54,812 bases of DNA from Opitutia bacterium Tous-C4FEB (GCA_002304445.1 NEVA01000022.1:1-54812); one strand, 5' to 3'. Shown: positions 36,443 to 45,335, numbered from the stretch's first letter. The notes: a model not told the origin generated them from the letters alone. Program-made: numbers and translations.

Positions 36443-38076
36443 ACGGTGACACAGACGCGGGCTTTGCTGGTCTTGTAGGTGGGGATGAAGTTGGCGGAGC
36501 CGAGCAGGTTGTTGTTGGTGAAGTTGATCGTGTGCTGTTGCGCGCCGTCCACCTGCGAAGTGACCTGCACGGCGAAGTCGGAACTGTATTTGCCGGGGAA
36601 CATGCGGTCGGCCATCTCGTTGAGAACCTGCGCGAGCTTGGCCGCGTGATTTTGGCTAACGGCAAAGACGATGGACTTTCCGATCTCGCCGCTGATTGGA
36701 TCGCGGAGCGCGTTTTCGAGGAAGATTTTGCAAAAGAGCTGATTGGTGGCGGGCGAGAAGAAGCGTTTCTCGAACTCGCGCTGCTTGTAAGCCTCCTCCT
36801 GGTCGTCGCCGTTCTCGTCCTTGAACTGGGCGACGAAGCCGGAATCTGAAAGCAACTGGGTGGTGACCTCGCTGCGGGCGTCCACGACGGTGGGATTGAT
36901 GAGGAAGCCGTCCTTCACGCCATCGAGCAGCGAGTAGCGGTAAGTGGGTTGGCCGTCGTCGCAGCCGAAGGTGCGGTAGGTGTCGAGCAGCAGGCGGCGC
37001 TCAAACTCGCGCGGGTCTTTGGTCGTGGGTGTGTCCTTGCTGAACTTCTTGAGGTAGTCGCGCGGCGTGGCGGTGAGGCCGAGCTTGTAGCCGATGAAGT
37101 AGTCGAAGACGGCACGGGCATTGCCGCCAATCGAGCGGTGCGCTTCGTCGGAGATGACGAGGTCGAAGTCCGTGGGCGAAAAGAGCTGCTGGTATTTGTT
37201 GTTGAAGAGCAGCGACTGAACGGTGGTGACGACGATCTCGGCGTGCCGCCAGTCGTCGCGATTCTCTTTGTAGATGACGCTCTTGTAGTCGTTCGCGAGA
37301 ACCTTCTTGAACGCCTTGAGTGCTTGGTCTTCGAGTTCGAGCCGGTCCACGAGGAAGAGGACGCGGCGGGCGTTCCCGGTGCGGAGGAAGAGCTTGATGA
37401 TGGCGGCGGCGGTGAGCGTCTTGCCGGTTCCGGTGGCCATTTCGAGCAGGAAGCGGTCGCTGCCTTTCTTCACCGTCTGCTGGATGGCGACGATGGCTTT
37501 CTTTTGGTAAGGCCGCAGGAAGCGGAGGCTGTTGATTTCGATGAAGCGCGGGCGCTCAGCTTCGTTCTTCCATGCGGCTTCGGATAAGTAGCCGGGGCGC
37601 TGGGTGAGCACCACGTAGTCGTCGTCGATCACTTCCTCGATGAGCCGCTTTGGGTCGGGAACGCTTTTTTGGTAGCCCGTGACGGAGGTCGGGGTCGGGA
37701 AGGCGGTGATGACGTAGGGATTGCCGCGTTCGAGGTCCCAGAAGTAATGCAGGTTGCCGTTCGAGAGGATGACGAAGCGGCAGTTCTGCGACTTGGCGTA
37801 TTTGCGCGCCTGCTCCTTGCCGACGAGCGGGTTTTTGTCCTCGGCCTTGGCTTCGAGGACAATGAAGGGGAAAGATTTTTCGTTGAGGAGGAGGAAGTCG
37901 ATGAAACCTTTGCTGGATTTCTCGAAGTTCTCGCCGAGCGCATCGAGGTCTTGCGTCTTCACCGTGACGCTGGGTTCAAGCCGGATGTTCGCGGGGCCTT
38001 TCGCGTCCGCGAAGAAGCGCCAGCCTGCGTTTTCGAGCAGCTTGTTGATTTTGATGCGGGCGGCGGCTTCTTTCAT
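36406..38076 (-). pseudogene. hsdR: Truncated type I restriction enzyme R subunit (HsdR)
   Basis: A 556-residue frame. The nuclease is D60 (FIDFLLL) with E75-A-K77 (VLEAKAE). The helicase has Walker A GTGKT (216-220), DEAH (310-313) and TAT (335-337). Domain 2 begins with IVFAVSQNHAAKL. After TSKARVCVTVGM, where the family continues with MTTGYD (motif V), the frame turns into KRWWPPTAN and stops. Motif VI and the C-terminal domain are missing, against 750-1000 residues in complete subunits. Without motif VI, DNA translocation should fail. The start is the ATG at 38076. HsdS and most of HsdM are absent, so the locus is very likely dead. Confidence 0.88.
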
Positions 38077-38252
38077 GCGGCTAAGGCGAGTTCGAGTTCG
38101 GACACAGCGCGACATTTGCCAGTGTCCGAGTCGTTGAAGGGCGGATTGTAGCAGTCCGCATCGCCTTGGCCATCGGGGTGGATGCCGCTGGTGTTGGAAC
38201 GTGAAACGGACGCCGCCACGGAAAGGCTGGGATTGCTGGCGGTGGCGTTCAT
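38073..38252 (-). CDS. Small hypothetical ORF overlapping hsdR
   Basis: A 59-residue frame from an ATG at 38252 ends in TGA overlapping the HsdR ATG as ATGA, a typical coupled pair. The sequence (NATASNPSLSVAASVSRSN, then HPDGQGDADCYNPPFNDSD) is of low complexity and unrecognised. It may be a real small gene, a remnant of a deleted upstream restriction gene, or chance. Confidence 0.35.
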   Translation of the reverse strand: MNATASNPSLSVAASVSRSNTSGIHPDGQGDADCYNPPFNDSDTGKCRAVSELELALAA

Positions 38253-38370
38253 GTCTGGTGGTTGCTTACCTAAGAGAGTGTGGATGGTCAACAGTCACCA
38301 AATTTGGAGTGCTCGTTCGGGTGAACCTTCGACTTCCCAGCAGCCGGTCTCTTCGGTTATAATTCGGAAC

Positions 38371-39837
38371 ATGAGAATTACTTCGCTGTTCGCCGTGTTT
38401 GTGGTGTTGGGTTGCTTTATCAGTGCGCCGGTGTTCGGGGCCGCCGCCAAGCCCAACGTCCTGTTCATAATTTCGGATGACCTGACGGCTACGGCGTTGT
38501 CGTGCTACGGAAACACGATCTGTAAGACGCCGAACATTGATCGGCTCGCCGCGCAGGGGACCCGGTTCACGCGTGCGCTGTGCCAGGGGACTTATTGCGG
38601 GCCGTCGCGAGCGTCGTTTATGTCCGGCTACTATCCCCACTCGACGGGTGTGCTCGGCTACGCCAGTCCGCGCTCGGCCATCGGGGACCGCGCGACGTGG
38701 CCGCAGCATTTTAAAGAGGCCGGCTACTACTCGGCGCGGGTGAGCAAGATTTATCACATGGGCGTGCCTGGAGGCATCGAGGAGGGCAATGACGGGCGCG
38801 ACCATAATAGCGGTGATGGCGCGGATGACCCGATGTCGTGGACGGAGAGGTTCAACAGCCCCGGCCCCGAGTGGAGGGCACCGGGCAACGGCGAGACGCT
38901 GGAAGGGAATCCCGATCTCAAACGGCCGGTCGTGGGCGGGAACACCTTCGTCGTGGTGGAGGCGGACGGCGATGGCATGGTCCACTCCGACGGCAAGACG
39001 GCGGCGAAGGCGGTCGATTTGATTCAGAAGCACGCGAGCAAGCCGTTCTTCCTCGCGGTTGGCTTCGTGCGGCCGCATGTGCCGTTCGTCGCGCCGAAGA
39101 AGTATTTCGAGCCGTATCTGCCCTACGACAAGCTGCCGCTGCCACCGAAGATTGCGGGCGACTGGGAAGACATCCCTAGGCCTGGCATCAACTACAAGAC
39201 GAGCTTGAACATGAAGATGGACGAGCGCCGTCAACGCAAAGCCATCGGCGGATACTATGCGTCGGTCGCGTTCATGGACGAGCAGGTCGGCAAGGTGCTC
39301 GATGCGCTGGAGAAATCGGGGCAGGCAGAAAATACCATCGTTATCTTCACCAGCGACCACGGCTACCATTTGGGAGAGCACGATTTCTGGGCGAAGGTCA
39401 GTTTGCGCGACGAATCTTCGATGGTGCCGCTGATCATCAAGGTACCTGGTAAGAAACCAGCCGTGTGTCATTCACTGGTCGAGTTGCTCGATCTTTACCC
39501 AACTGTTGCTGCCCTGTGCGGTCTAGAGGTGCCTCCGCGACTTCAAGGTAAAAATATCTCGCGGATGTTCGACGACCCGAAGCATTCGGTGCGCTCTGCG
39601 GCGTTCAGCGTTGCGCCGTCCACCAAGGGTTACTTGTTGCGCGAAGATGAGTGGGCGTACATCCAGTATGAGGAGAATGCGTCGAAGGGTATCGAGCTAT
39701 TCGACATGGCGAAAGACCCCAAGCAATACACCAACCTCGCCATGAATCCGGAGTTCGCGTCCGTCGTGGAAAGTTTCAAGACGAAGCTCGCCGCGAAGAT
39801 GAAGGAAGTCCACGCCAACGACCTCGGCCGAAACTGA
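38371..39837 (+). CDS. Secreted sulfatase, iduronate-2-sulfatase-like
   Basis: A 488-residue exported sulfatase (signal MRITSLFAVFVVLGCFISAP). The metal site is FIISDDLTA and C76 is in CGPSR. The segments YYPHSTGV, GWRRPHV-like GFVRPHVPFVAP, GYYASVAFMDEQVGKVL and FTSDHGYHLGEHDFWAK are the landmarks of iduronate-2-sulfatase-type (S1_7) enzymes. Glycosaminoglycan or algal uronate 2-sulfate is a likely substrate class. The ATG at 38371 was chosen for the signal peptide. It is divergent from the restriction locus. A damaged copy of its active-site region lies 118 bases downstream. Confidence 0.95.
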   Translation: MRITSLFAVFVVLGCFISAPVFGAAAKPNVLFIISDDLTATALSCYGNTICKTPNIDRLAAQGTRFTRALCQGTYCGPSRASFMSGYYPHSTGVLGYASPRSAIGDRATWPQHFKEAGYYSARVSKIYHMGVPGGIEEGNDGRDHNSGDGADDPMSWTERFNSPGPEWRAPGNGETLEGNPDLKRPVVGGNTFVVVEADGDGMVHSDGKTAAKAVDLIQKHASKPFFLAVGFVRPHVPFVAPKKYFEPYLPYDKLPLPPKIAGDWEDIPRPGINYKTSLNMKMDERRQRKAIGGYYASVAFMDEQVGKVLDALEKSGQAENTIVIFTSDHGYHLGEHDFWAKVSLRDESSMVPLIIKVPGKKPAVCHSLVELLDLYPTVAALCGLEVPPRLQGKNISRMFDDPKHSVRSAAFSVAPSTKGYLLREDEWAYIQYEENASKGIELFDMAKDPKQYTNLAMNPEFASVVESFKTKLAAKMKEVHANDLGRN

Positions 39838-39954
39838 ACTAAGCGATCGTAAGCGTCGCCGCCGGAGCGCGCAGCGTTTCGTCGGGAGGAGAAACGGCGG
39901 ACGGCCCGAGACCGACCCCTTGGGCCGCGGAGACTTTTTCCTTAGAGAAGCGGG

Positions 39955-40072
39955 ACTGCAAGACGCCGAACATTGACAGCCGCGCCGCGCAGGGGACCCG
40001 GTTCACGCGACCGCTGTGCCAAGGGACTTATTGCGGGCCCTTGCGAGCGTCGTTTATGTCCAGCTTCTATTC
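39955..40072 (+). pseudogene. Duplicated fragment of the upstream sulfatase active-site region
   Basis: About 118 bases align with 38520-38637 of the sulfatase gene at roughly 87 percent identity by eye. Shared blocks include AAGACGCCGAACATTGA, CGCGCAGGGGACCCGGTT and GGGACTTATTGCGGGCC. The copy would encode CGPLR instead of CGPSR. It is bounded by unrelated sequence on both sides and cannot encode a sulfatase. Confidence 0.85.
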
Positions 40073-40132
40073 TTTCTGTGAAATACTGGCGCGAGGCTTC
40101 CTTTGCCGCCCGTATTCTGACACCGTGTCATT

Positions 40133-41419
40133 ATGCGTCATGCTCCAATTGACCCGAAGCTATTCACTGGAAGCCGCGAGCGCCTCAAAAAATCGCTGCC
40201 ACCGAAGTCCCTCGCCATCGTCAACGCCAACGACGTCTTGCCCACGAACGCCGATGGTTCGCTCCCACTCCAGCCGAACTCCGACCTCTTTTACCTCACC
40301 GGCATCGAGCAGGAGGAAAGCATCCTGCTCCTCGCGCCCGATGCTCATGAGCCGAAACACCGAGAAATCCTTTTCCTGCGCGAGCCAAGCGCGCGCTTGA
40401 AAATTTGGGAGGGCCACAAGCATTCCAAAGACGAGGCCACCCAGATCTCGGGCATCAAGCAGGTCAAATGGCTTTCTGAGTTTCCCGTCATCTTTCGCAT
40501 TCTCATGTGCGAGCAGGAGCAAGTCTGGCTCAACTCTAACGAACACACGCGCGCCCATGTGGAGGTGGAGACGCGCGACGCCCGATTCGCTCGCGAGTGC
40601 CAGCGCCAATTCCCATTGCACACCTACCATCGGCTCGCGCGACTCCTGCACCCGCTGCGCGTGGTGAAGAGCGCCGCGGAGATTGAACTGCTCAAGGAAT
40701 CTGTCCTCATCACGGAGAAGGGCTTTCGGCGAGTGCTCAAGTTCGTGAAGCCGGGTATCACGGAATATGAAGCTGAAGCAGAGCTTGCACACGAGTTTCT
40801 CCGCCGCCGCGCAAGGTTCGCCTATAATCCCATCATCGCGAGCGGTAAAAATGCCTGCGTACTGCACTACAACCAAAACGACCAAGTTTGTAAAACAGGT
40901 GATCTTTTGTTGCTAGACGTTGGTGCATGCTACGCGAACTACAACGCCGATCTCACCCGCACCATTCCTGTGAGCGGTCGCTTCACGCGTCGGCAGAAGG
41001 CGGTTTACAATGCTGTCCTCCGGGTCATGCGCGCGAGCATTGCGGGCGCGACCGTCGGCAAGCTTTCGCGTGACTGGCTCAAGGAGTCACAGGCGATGAT
41101 GAATGAGGAATTGCTCGCGCTCGGCTTGCTCAAGAAGTCGGACATCAAGAAGCGGAACGAGGACGAGCCCGCTTCCCGAAAGTATTTCATGCACGGCCTC
41201 GGCCATCCGCTAGGGCTGGATGTCCATGACGTTGGCTTCACCACAGAGCCCTTTGCGCCCAGCTGGGTACTTACCGTCGAGCCGGGAATCTATATTCCGG
41301 AGGAAGGCTTTGGCGTGCGGTTGGAAAACGACATCGTGGTCACGGCGGATGGCCCGATTGACTTGATGGAAAACACGCCGGTCGAAGTCGATGAAATTGA
41401 GGACTTAATGAACCGTTAA
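40133..41419 (+). CDS. pepP: Aminopeptidase P family Xaa-Pro peptidase
   Basis: A 428-residue cytoplasmic metallopeptidase that removes residues preceding proline. The N-terminal domain (NSDLFYLTGIEQEESILLL) and the pita-bread C-terminal domain are complete. Metal ligands are D262 (LLLLDVGACY), D273 (NADLTRT), H358 (HGLGHPLG), E383 (TVEPGIY) and E398 (RLENDIVVT), with H245 (LHYNQND) as the usual proton shuttle. The start is the ATG at 40133. The DapA-like gene follows after 39 bases on the same strand, which suggests a joint role in breaking down proline- or hydroxyproline-containing peptides. Confidence 0.93.
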   Translation: MRHAPIDPKLFTGSRERLKKSLPPKSLAIVNANDVLPTNADGSLPLQPNSDLFYLTGIEQEESILLLAPDAHEPKHREILFLREPSARLKIWEGHKHSKDEATQISGIKQVKWLSEFPVIFRILMCEQEQVWLNSNEHTRAHVEVETRDARFARECQRQFPLHTYHRLARLLHPLRVVKSAAEIELLKESVLITEKGFRRVLKFVKPGITEYEAEAELAHEFLRRRARFAYNPIIASGKNACVLHYNQNDQVCKTGDLLLLDVGACYANYNADLTRTIPVSGRFTRRQKAVYNAVLRVMRASIAGATVGKLSRDWLKESQAMMNEELLALGLLKKSDIKKRNEDEPASRKYFMHGLGHPLGLDVHDVGFTTEPFAPSWVLTVEPGIYIPEEGFGVRLENDIVVTADGPIDLMENTPVEVDEIEDLMNR

Positions 41420-41458
41420 ACTCGGCAGACCCGAATCCTAAACTCTGATTACGACTCT

Positions 41459-42367
41459 ATGAAACCCTACTGGACCGGCGTTTTCCCCGCCTGCACAACT
41501 CAACTTAAAAAAGATCAGTCCATCGACTTGCTCGCCACGGCGCGGCATTTCGAAGTGCTCATTCAAAGCGGTGTTTCGGGTCTCATCGTTTGCGGCTCGC
41601 TCGGCGAAAACCAGACGCTCGACCCCGATGAGAAACGCGCGGTGGTGAAGTGCGCCATCGAAACCGCGAAGGGCCGCGTACCGGTCTTGAGTGGCGTCGC
41701 CGAATCCTCCACGCGTGCGGCCATCTGTTACGTGCGCGATGTGGAGCAACTCGGCGCAGCGGGCGTGATGCTGATGCCGGCGATGAGTTACAAAGGCGAT
41801 CCGCGCGAGAGCATGACTTACCTCCGGGCGGTCGCGAAGGGTGGCGGCTTACCCATCATGATTTACAACAATCCACTGAGCTATGCGAACGATATCCCGC
41901 CCGCCCTGATTGTCGAACTGGCAGATGAGCCGAAGTTCGTCGCCATCAAGGAAAGCTCCGGCGATCCACGGCGTATTACCGAGCTGCGCAACGCTGTCGG
42001 CGATCGCTACGCCGTCTTCACTGGCGTGGATGACCTGCTACTTGAAGCGGCCATCCTCGGCATCGACGGCTGGGTAGCAGGCACGGGCATCGCGTTCCCC
42101 GCCGAAAATCAACGTCTGTGGGAGCTCACACGCGCGGGTAAGTGGGACGAGGCACGCGCGCTCTACCGTTGGTTCCAGCCACTCCTCAAACTCGACACCC
42201 ACGTACACTTTATTCAATACATCAAGCTCTGCGAGCAGCAGACGGGGCTTGGTTCCGAGTGGGTCCGTGCCCCGCGCCTGACCATCACCGGCGACGAGCG
42301 CAAAGCTGTGCTGAAGATTATCCGTGATGGCATCTCCAAGCGCCCAAAGGTCCCGAAACGCAAATGA
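41459..42367 (+). CDS. DapA-family lyase, hydroxyproline-pathway deaminase-like
   Basis: A 302-residue TIM-barrel aldolase-type enzyme. The Schiff-base lysine is K164 (VAIKESSGDPRR) and the partner tyrosine is Y136 (LPIMIYNNPLSY). CGSLGENQTL (45-54) replaces the substrate loop GTTGE. The start WTGVFPACTTQL, the block GVDDLLLEAAILGIDGWVAG and the end WVRAPRL look like the 1-pyrroline-4-hydroxy-2-carboxylate deaminase branch of the family rather than true dihydrodipicolinate synthase. This is recall-based. The start is the ATG at 41459. It follows the Xaa-Pro peptidase in an apparent two-gene operon. Confidence 0.85.
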   Translation: MKPYWTGVFPACTTQLKKDQSIDLLATARHFEVLIQSGVSGLIVCGSLGENQTLDPDEKRAVVKCAIETAKGRVPVLSGVAESSTRAAICYVRDVEQLGAAGVMLMPAMSYKGDPRESMTYLRAVAKGGGLPIMIYNNPLSYANDIPPALIVELADEPKFVAIKESSGDPRRITELRNAVGDRYAVFTGVDDLLLEAAILGIDGWVAGTGIAFPAENQRLWELTRAGKWDEARALYRWFQPLLKLDTHVHFIQYIKLCEQQTGLGSEWVRAPRLTITGDERKAVLKIIRDGISKRPKVPKRK

Positions 42368-42400
42368 GGCGCATCGAGGGGGATCGGATTTGGGAGGAGT

Positions 42401-42514
42401 TTGCTGATCCTCGCGTTTGCTTTTATGTCGGCGCGAGCCGCCGAAGACGCACCTACTGCGGGAGAGGTGAATCGTGGATACCGTTCACTGAAATTGGGCG
42501 CCGCTTTTCCCTGA
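42401..42514 (+). pseudogene. Signal-peptide stub of a lost secreted protein
   Basis: A TTG at 42401, close behind a GGAGGAG purine tract, opens a 37-residue frame with a signal peptide (LLILAFAFMSARAA), then EDAPTAGEVNRGYRSLKLGA and a stop. LKLGAAFP resembles the beginning of redoxin or thioredoxin-like domains. The rest (42515-42695) shows no clear continuation. It looks like a truncated gene, but chance cannot be excluded. Confidence 0.3.
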
Positions 42515-42695
42515 CTCGCTGGCCTTCCTTAAATGTTGGTCAGAGGATGAGGCGAGTGTCGTCTTTCGAAGGGATTTTCCCCGACTGCGGACGACCTCAC
42601 GACTGCCGGTAAATACCAGATTTCGATTCGTTCATTTCACGGGGCCGGCTGGAGCGCGTCAAGGCGGAGACGGTGATGCGTCGAACGTACTCGAG

Positions 42696-44039
42696 CTAAT
42701 TCTTGCCGACGGGATGCCACGCCTCAATTTTCTTTCGTAATCGATCAACGACCTCCGGATGCGAGGCTGATTGTTCGTTTTGCTCATGCGGATCTTCCTT
42801 CAGATTATATAGCCTCACCGGCTGCTGGTCCCAGATGTGGATGTTTTTATAGTCGGTTGTGTCCAAGCCGTTATTGCGGAGCAGAAGTTTCCAGTCTCCG
42901 GAAACGCCCCACCGGTAGTGAAGCGTCGCATCAGGGTTGTCGGGGGTCATATTGAAGACGGCATGGCAGACGCCGAACACTGTGTCCCGCTTGGCCCGGG
43001 CCTTCGCGTCGAGGAGATTGATGCCCGGGAGATTTTTTGGAGCTTCGATTCCGGCAGCAGCGGCGATGGTGGGGAATAGATCAATCGCGTGGGCCAAGTC
43101 CGGCGAGCGGCTGGGTTTCACGTGGCGCGGCCAGGAGATCATGATCGGGGTGCGAATGCCCATTTCGTACGGTGAACTCTTCGATCGCAGGGCATAGCCA
43201 GACCAGAGTTCTTGATTGGGGTCGGCCGTGTTCGTGCTGCGGGCGGCCCAGCCATTGTCGCTGATATAGATAACTACGGTGTTTTCCTGCAGTCCCCGGC
43301 GATCGAGATGGTCGAGCAGCTCACCGCAGGTTTCGTCGAACCACTCACACATCGCGTAGTATTTGGCGACGTCTTCGGCGCGGTTCGGGCGGATGTATTT
43401 GTCGAGCAGGCGTTGCGGCGGATTGTGCGGGGTATGGGGTAGGAACGGCGCATACCAGACCAGAAACGGTTTTTTCTCCGCAGACGCGGCGTCGATGAAC
43501 TCGGTGACGGGGCTCATGCCGGTGCGTCCGATCGTGAGGCCCGTATCCCCGTGCCGGCCTCCACGGGTCATGCCATGAGTGAAGCCTCCGTCCTCAAACG
43601 ACCCCTCCCACCACTTGCCCGATTGGTGCGCGAGGTAACCGTTTGCGGTTAGCTCGCGGACGAAACTGGGCAAGGTGTGAAATGCGGCGCGCAACGGCTG
43701 ATCCAAGGCCTCGCGATTGTTTCTTCCGTCCACATCGTTTCCAGTGATCCGATGAGTGAACGGATACAGGCCCGTGATCATGGAGGCGAGTGACGGACGA
43801 CACAGCGACGCGGCCACGTAGCCCCGCTCGAAAAGGACGCTGCGGTCCGCCAGTTGGTCGAGGTGGGGTGTTTTGATATGGGCATGGCCCATGAAACCGT
43901 AGTCCGTCCAGCCCTCGTCGTCGCTCACAATCAGGACGATGTTTGGTCTCAGTTCGGCGGCGGTGGCGCGATCGATCCAACCGAGGACAAGGCAGGCTGC
44001 GAAAAGAAGGCAGAGGAATTTCCAAGCCGGAAAAGGCAT
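42696..44039 (-). CDS. Secreted sulfatase-like protein with CRPSL active site
   Basis: A 447-residue exported protein of the S1 sulfatase fold (signal PAWKFLCLLFAACLVLG). The metal site is VLIVSDDEGWTD. The nucleophile position is C80 in CRPSL, with leucine where the formylglycine-generating enzyme signature CxPxR has arginine. Landmarks SGKWWEGSF, a second metal site YISDNGWAARS and PVRLYNLKEDPHEQNE are present. Related CRPSL proteins occur in Planctomycetota sulfatases, so it may still be active. The start is the ATG at 44039; another ATG at 44057 is possible. It is convergent with the DapA-like gene. Confidence 0.88.
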   Translation of the reverse strand: MPFPAWKFLCLLFAACLVLGWIDRATAAELRPNIVLIVSDDEGWTDYGFMGHAHIKTPHLDQLADRSVLFERGYVAASLCRPSLASMITGLYPFTHRITGNDVDGRNNREALDQPLRAAFHTLPSFVRELTANGYLAHQSGKWWEGSFEDGGFTHGMTRGGRHGDTGLTIGRTGMSPVTEFIDAASAEKKPFLVWYAPFLPHTPHNPPQRLLDKYIRPNRAEDVAKYYAMCEWFDETCGELLDHLDRRGLQENTVVIYISDNGWAARSTNTADPNQELWSGYALRSKSSPYEMGIRTPIMISWPRHVKPSRSPDLAHAIDLFPTIAAAAGIEAPKNLPGINLLDAKARAKRDTVFGVCHAVFNMTPDNPDATLHYRWGVSGDWKLLLRNNGLDTTDYKNIHIWDQQPVRLYNLKEDPHEQNEQSASHPEVVDRLRKKIEAWHPVGKN

Positions 44040-44143
44040 GTGAGGAATTCGGCCCATAGGTTTAGCCGAATGGAATTTCAGGCGCACCGGACACTTGCGA
44101 GTAGATAAGCGAAAACATCGATTTCTCCTAGGGCCGATTTTTT

Positions 44144-44320
44144 CTAATTTGGGAGCCACGCGGAAGGGGTGGTAGCGGTAACCAGCGCGAAGGCGCACGT
44201 GAAGCCGTGGGCGGTGAGATGGTCTTGAAAATCGCGCATGCTCTTGCGGCAATTTTTCTTGATCCCTTTCGCGGTGCGCAGCCACGCACAGGCGAACCCC
44301 ACGACGAGTCGCCGACACAT
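44144..44320 (-). pseudogene. Possible remnant ORF of 58 codons
   Basis: An ATG at 44320 opens a frame with GC-rich third positions, reading KNCRKSMRDFQDHLTAHGFT and CAFALVTATTP before TAG. The middle slightly resembles the end of VRR-NUC nuclease domains (Q/DFxDHL..HGF.CA.A). It has no other support. The rest of the 317-base gap between the sulfatase and FitB genes (44040-44356) holds nothing recognisable. Confidence 0.25.
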
Positions 44321-44356
44321 GCCGAGGATGTGTGTAGGAAATCAGACCGGCCTCAC

Positions 44357-44764
44357 TCACGAAAAGGGGTTGAGTGTATTGACGCCGGAGCGCTGGAAAT
44401 CGGAGACATTGCGCGTCACTACCGTAAGTTTATGTTCGAGTCCCATTGCCGCGATCAGGCCATCCGAAACAGGGAGCGGTTGGTTTAAGCAGAGGCGACC
44501 CCAGCGGTCAGTGATGGCGGCGGTGATCGGCAGGATTCGCTCCGCGTAGTGTGCCTCCAAGCCAAGCAGCCACCGTTCGAGTGCGCCGGCGGCTTTCGGA
44601 TCCTTGGCGCGATGCAGTTCTATGCCCCGTCGGATTTCTCCGAGCGTGAGCACGCTGAGGAACGCTTCGTCTGGCTGGATGCCTGCCATCCAAGTTGCCA
44701 CACCGTGATTGCAGTGTGGCTTTCGAAGTTCCGAAATGACGCAGGTGTCCAGCAGGTAGGCCAT
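44357..44764 (-). CDS. PIN-domain toxin, FitB/VapC-like
   Basis: A 135-residue PIN endoribonuclease. The first acidic residue is in YLLDTCVISELRKP, then TLGEIRRGIEL. The later acids are in LPVSDGLIAAMGLEHKLTVV and TRNVSDFQRSGV. That order of D, E, D, D marks the metal site. The tail NTLNPF is typical of FitB. Its ATG overlaps the antitoxin stop (TGATG). The toxin would cut a specific tRNA or mRNA when the antitoxin is lost. Confidence 0.92.
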   Translation of the reverse strand: MAYLLDTCVISELRKPHCNHGVATWMAGIQPDEAFLSVLTLGEIRRGIELHRAKDPKAAGALERWLLGLEAHYAERILPITAAITDRWGRLCLNQPLPVSDGLIAAMGLEHKLTVVTRNVSDFQRSGVNTLNPFS

Positions 44765-45000
44765 CAGAGTTCGACGGGACGTGGAAGATCGCTATCCCGA
44801 GGAAACTCCACGGCTTCGCTTTGAGGGATGCTGCGCAAATATTCGATGAAGTTACGTTTCGGCCCAGGGTTGTTTCCGACCAAGGCCGAACGGAGCAACC
44901 GCCGATGTGCTTCTTCGACGGAAACCCCTTGTGCAGCAGCACTACTGCGCAGCTTTCTTACGACGGCGGGTTCGATGTCACGGACAAGAAGTTGAGGCAT
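44764..45000 (-). CDS. FitA-like ribbon-helix-helix antitoxin
   Basis: A 78-residue antitoxin. The N-terminus PQLLVRDIEPAVVRKLRSSA, then AQGVSVEEAHRRLLRSAL, is the FitA-type ribbon-helix-helix that binds the promoter. The C-terminal half (FIEYLRSIPQSEAV) neutralises the PIN toxin. The antitoxin gene comes first and overlaps the toxin gene by one base. A palindrome 12 bases upstream is the probable operator. Confidence 0.9.
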   Translation of the reverse strand: MPQLLVRDIEPAVVRKLRSSAAAQGVSVEEAHRRLLRSALVGNNPGPKRNFIEYLRSIPQSEAVEFPRDSDLPRPVEL

Positions 45001-45011
45001 GATTTATAAAC

Positions 45012-45026
45012 GCTATCATTGATAGC
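45012..45026 (-). promoter_or_regulatory. Palindromic operator of the FitAB-like pair
   Basis: GCTATCATTGATAGC is a perfect dyad apart from its central base, placed 12 bases upstream of the antitoxin start codon. On the minus strand a TTGACA lies just upstream of it (45035-45030), so the palindrome would sit between the -35 and the start. This is the classic position for autorepression by a ribbon-helix-helix antitoxin. Confidence 0.6.
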
Positions 45027-45251
45027 AGTTGTCAAGAAGCAACCTCGCCAACAGGCATTGACTCCTGCTCTCAATATGACGCCCGGGAACTTATTAGATA
45101 TTAAACATAAGATTGATTGTGCGTCTAAATAGTTGATGGAAAACATGTTGCTCAATCAGTTTCGGCGTTGGCTGCTTCCTAAGCTGCCAAGATTCTCCAA
45201 ATTGGCACCCGCCGTTATGAGTTTTCCGTTCTCCCTACGCTCAGACGTATT

Positions 45252-45335
45252 GGTTTATTTTATTGTCAATTAAATCAGTAATGCTTGTTTCATATTCGCA
45301 TAAATAAACCTAAACAGCCGTTCGGTTTATTTTAT
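45252..45335 (+). promoter_or_regulatory. Repeated operator boxes upstream of abiEi
   Basis: GGTTTATTTTAT occurs at 45252-45263 and again at 45324-45335. Between them, AAATAAACC at 45302-45310 is an inverted copy. The last two form an inverted repeat with a 13-base spacer that ends eight bases before the AbiEi ATG. AbiEi is known to repress its own operon by binding inverted repeats, so this is the expected operator. The surrounding stretch 45001-45342 is AT-rich and has no gene. Confidence 0.6.
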
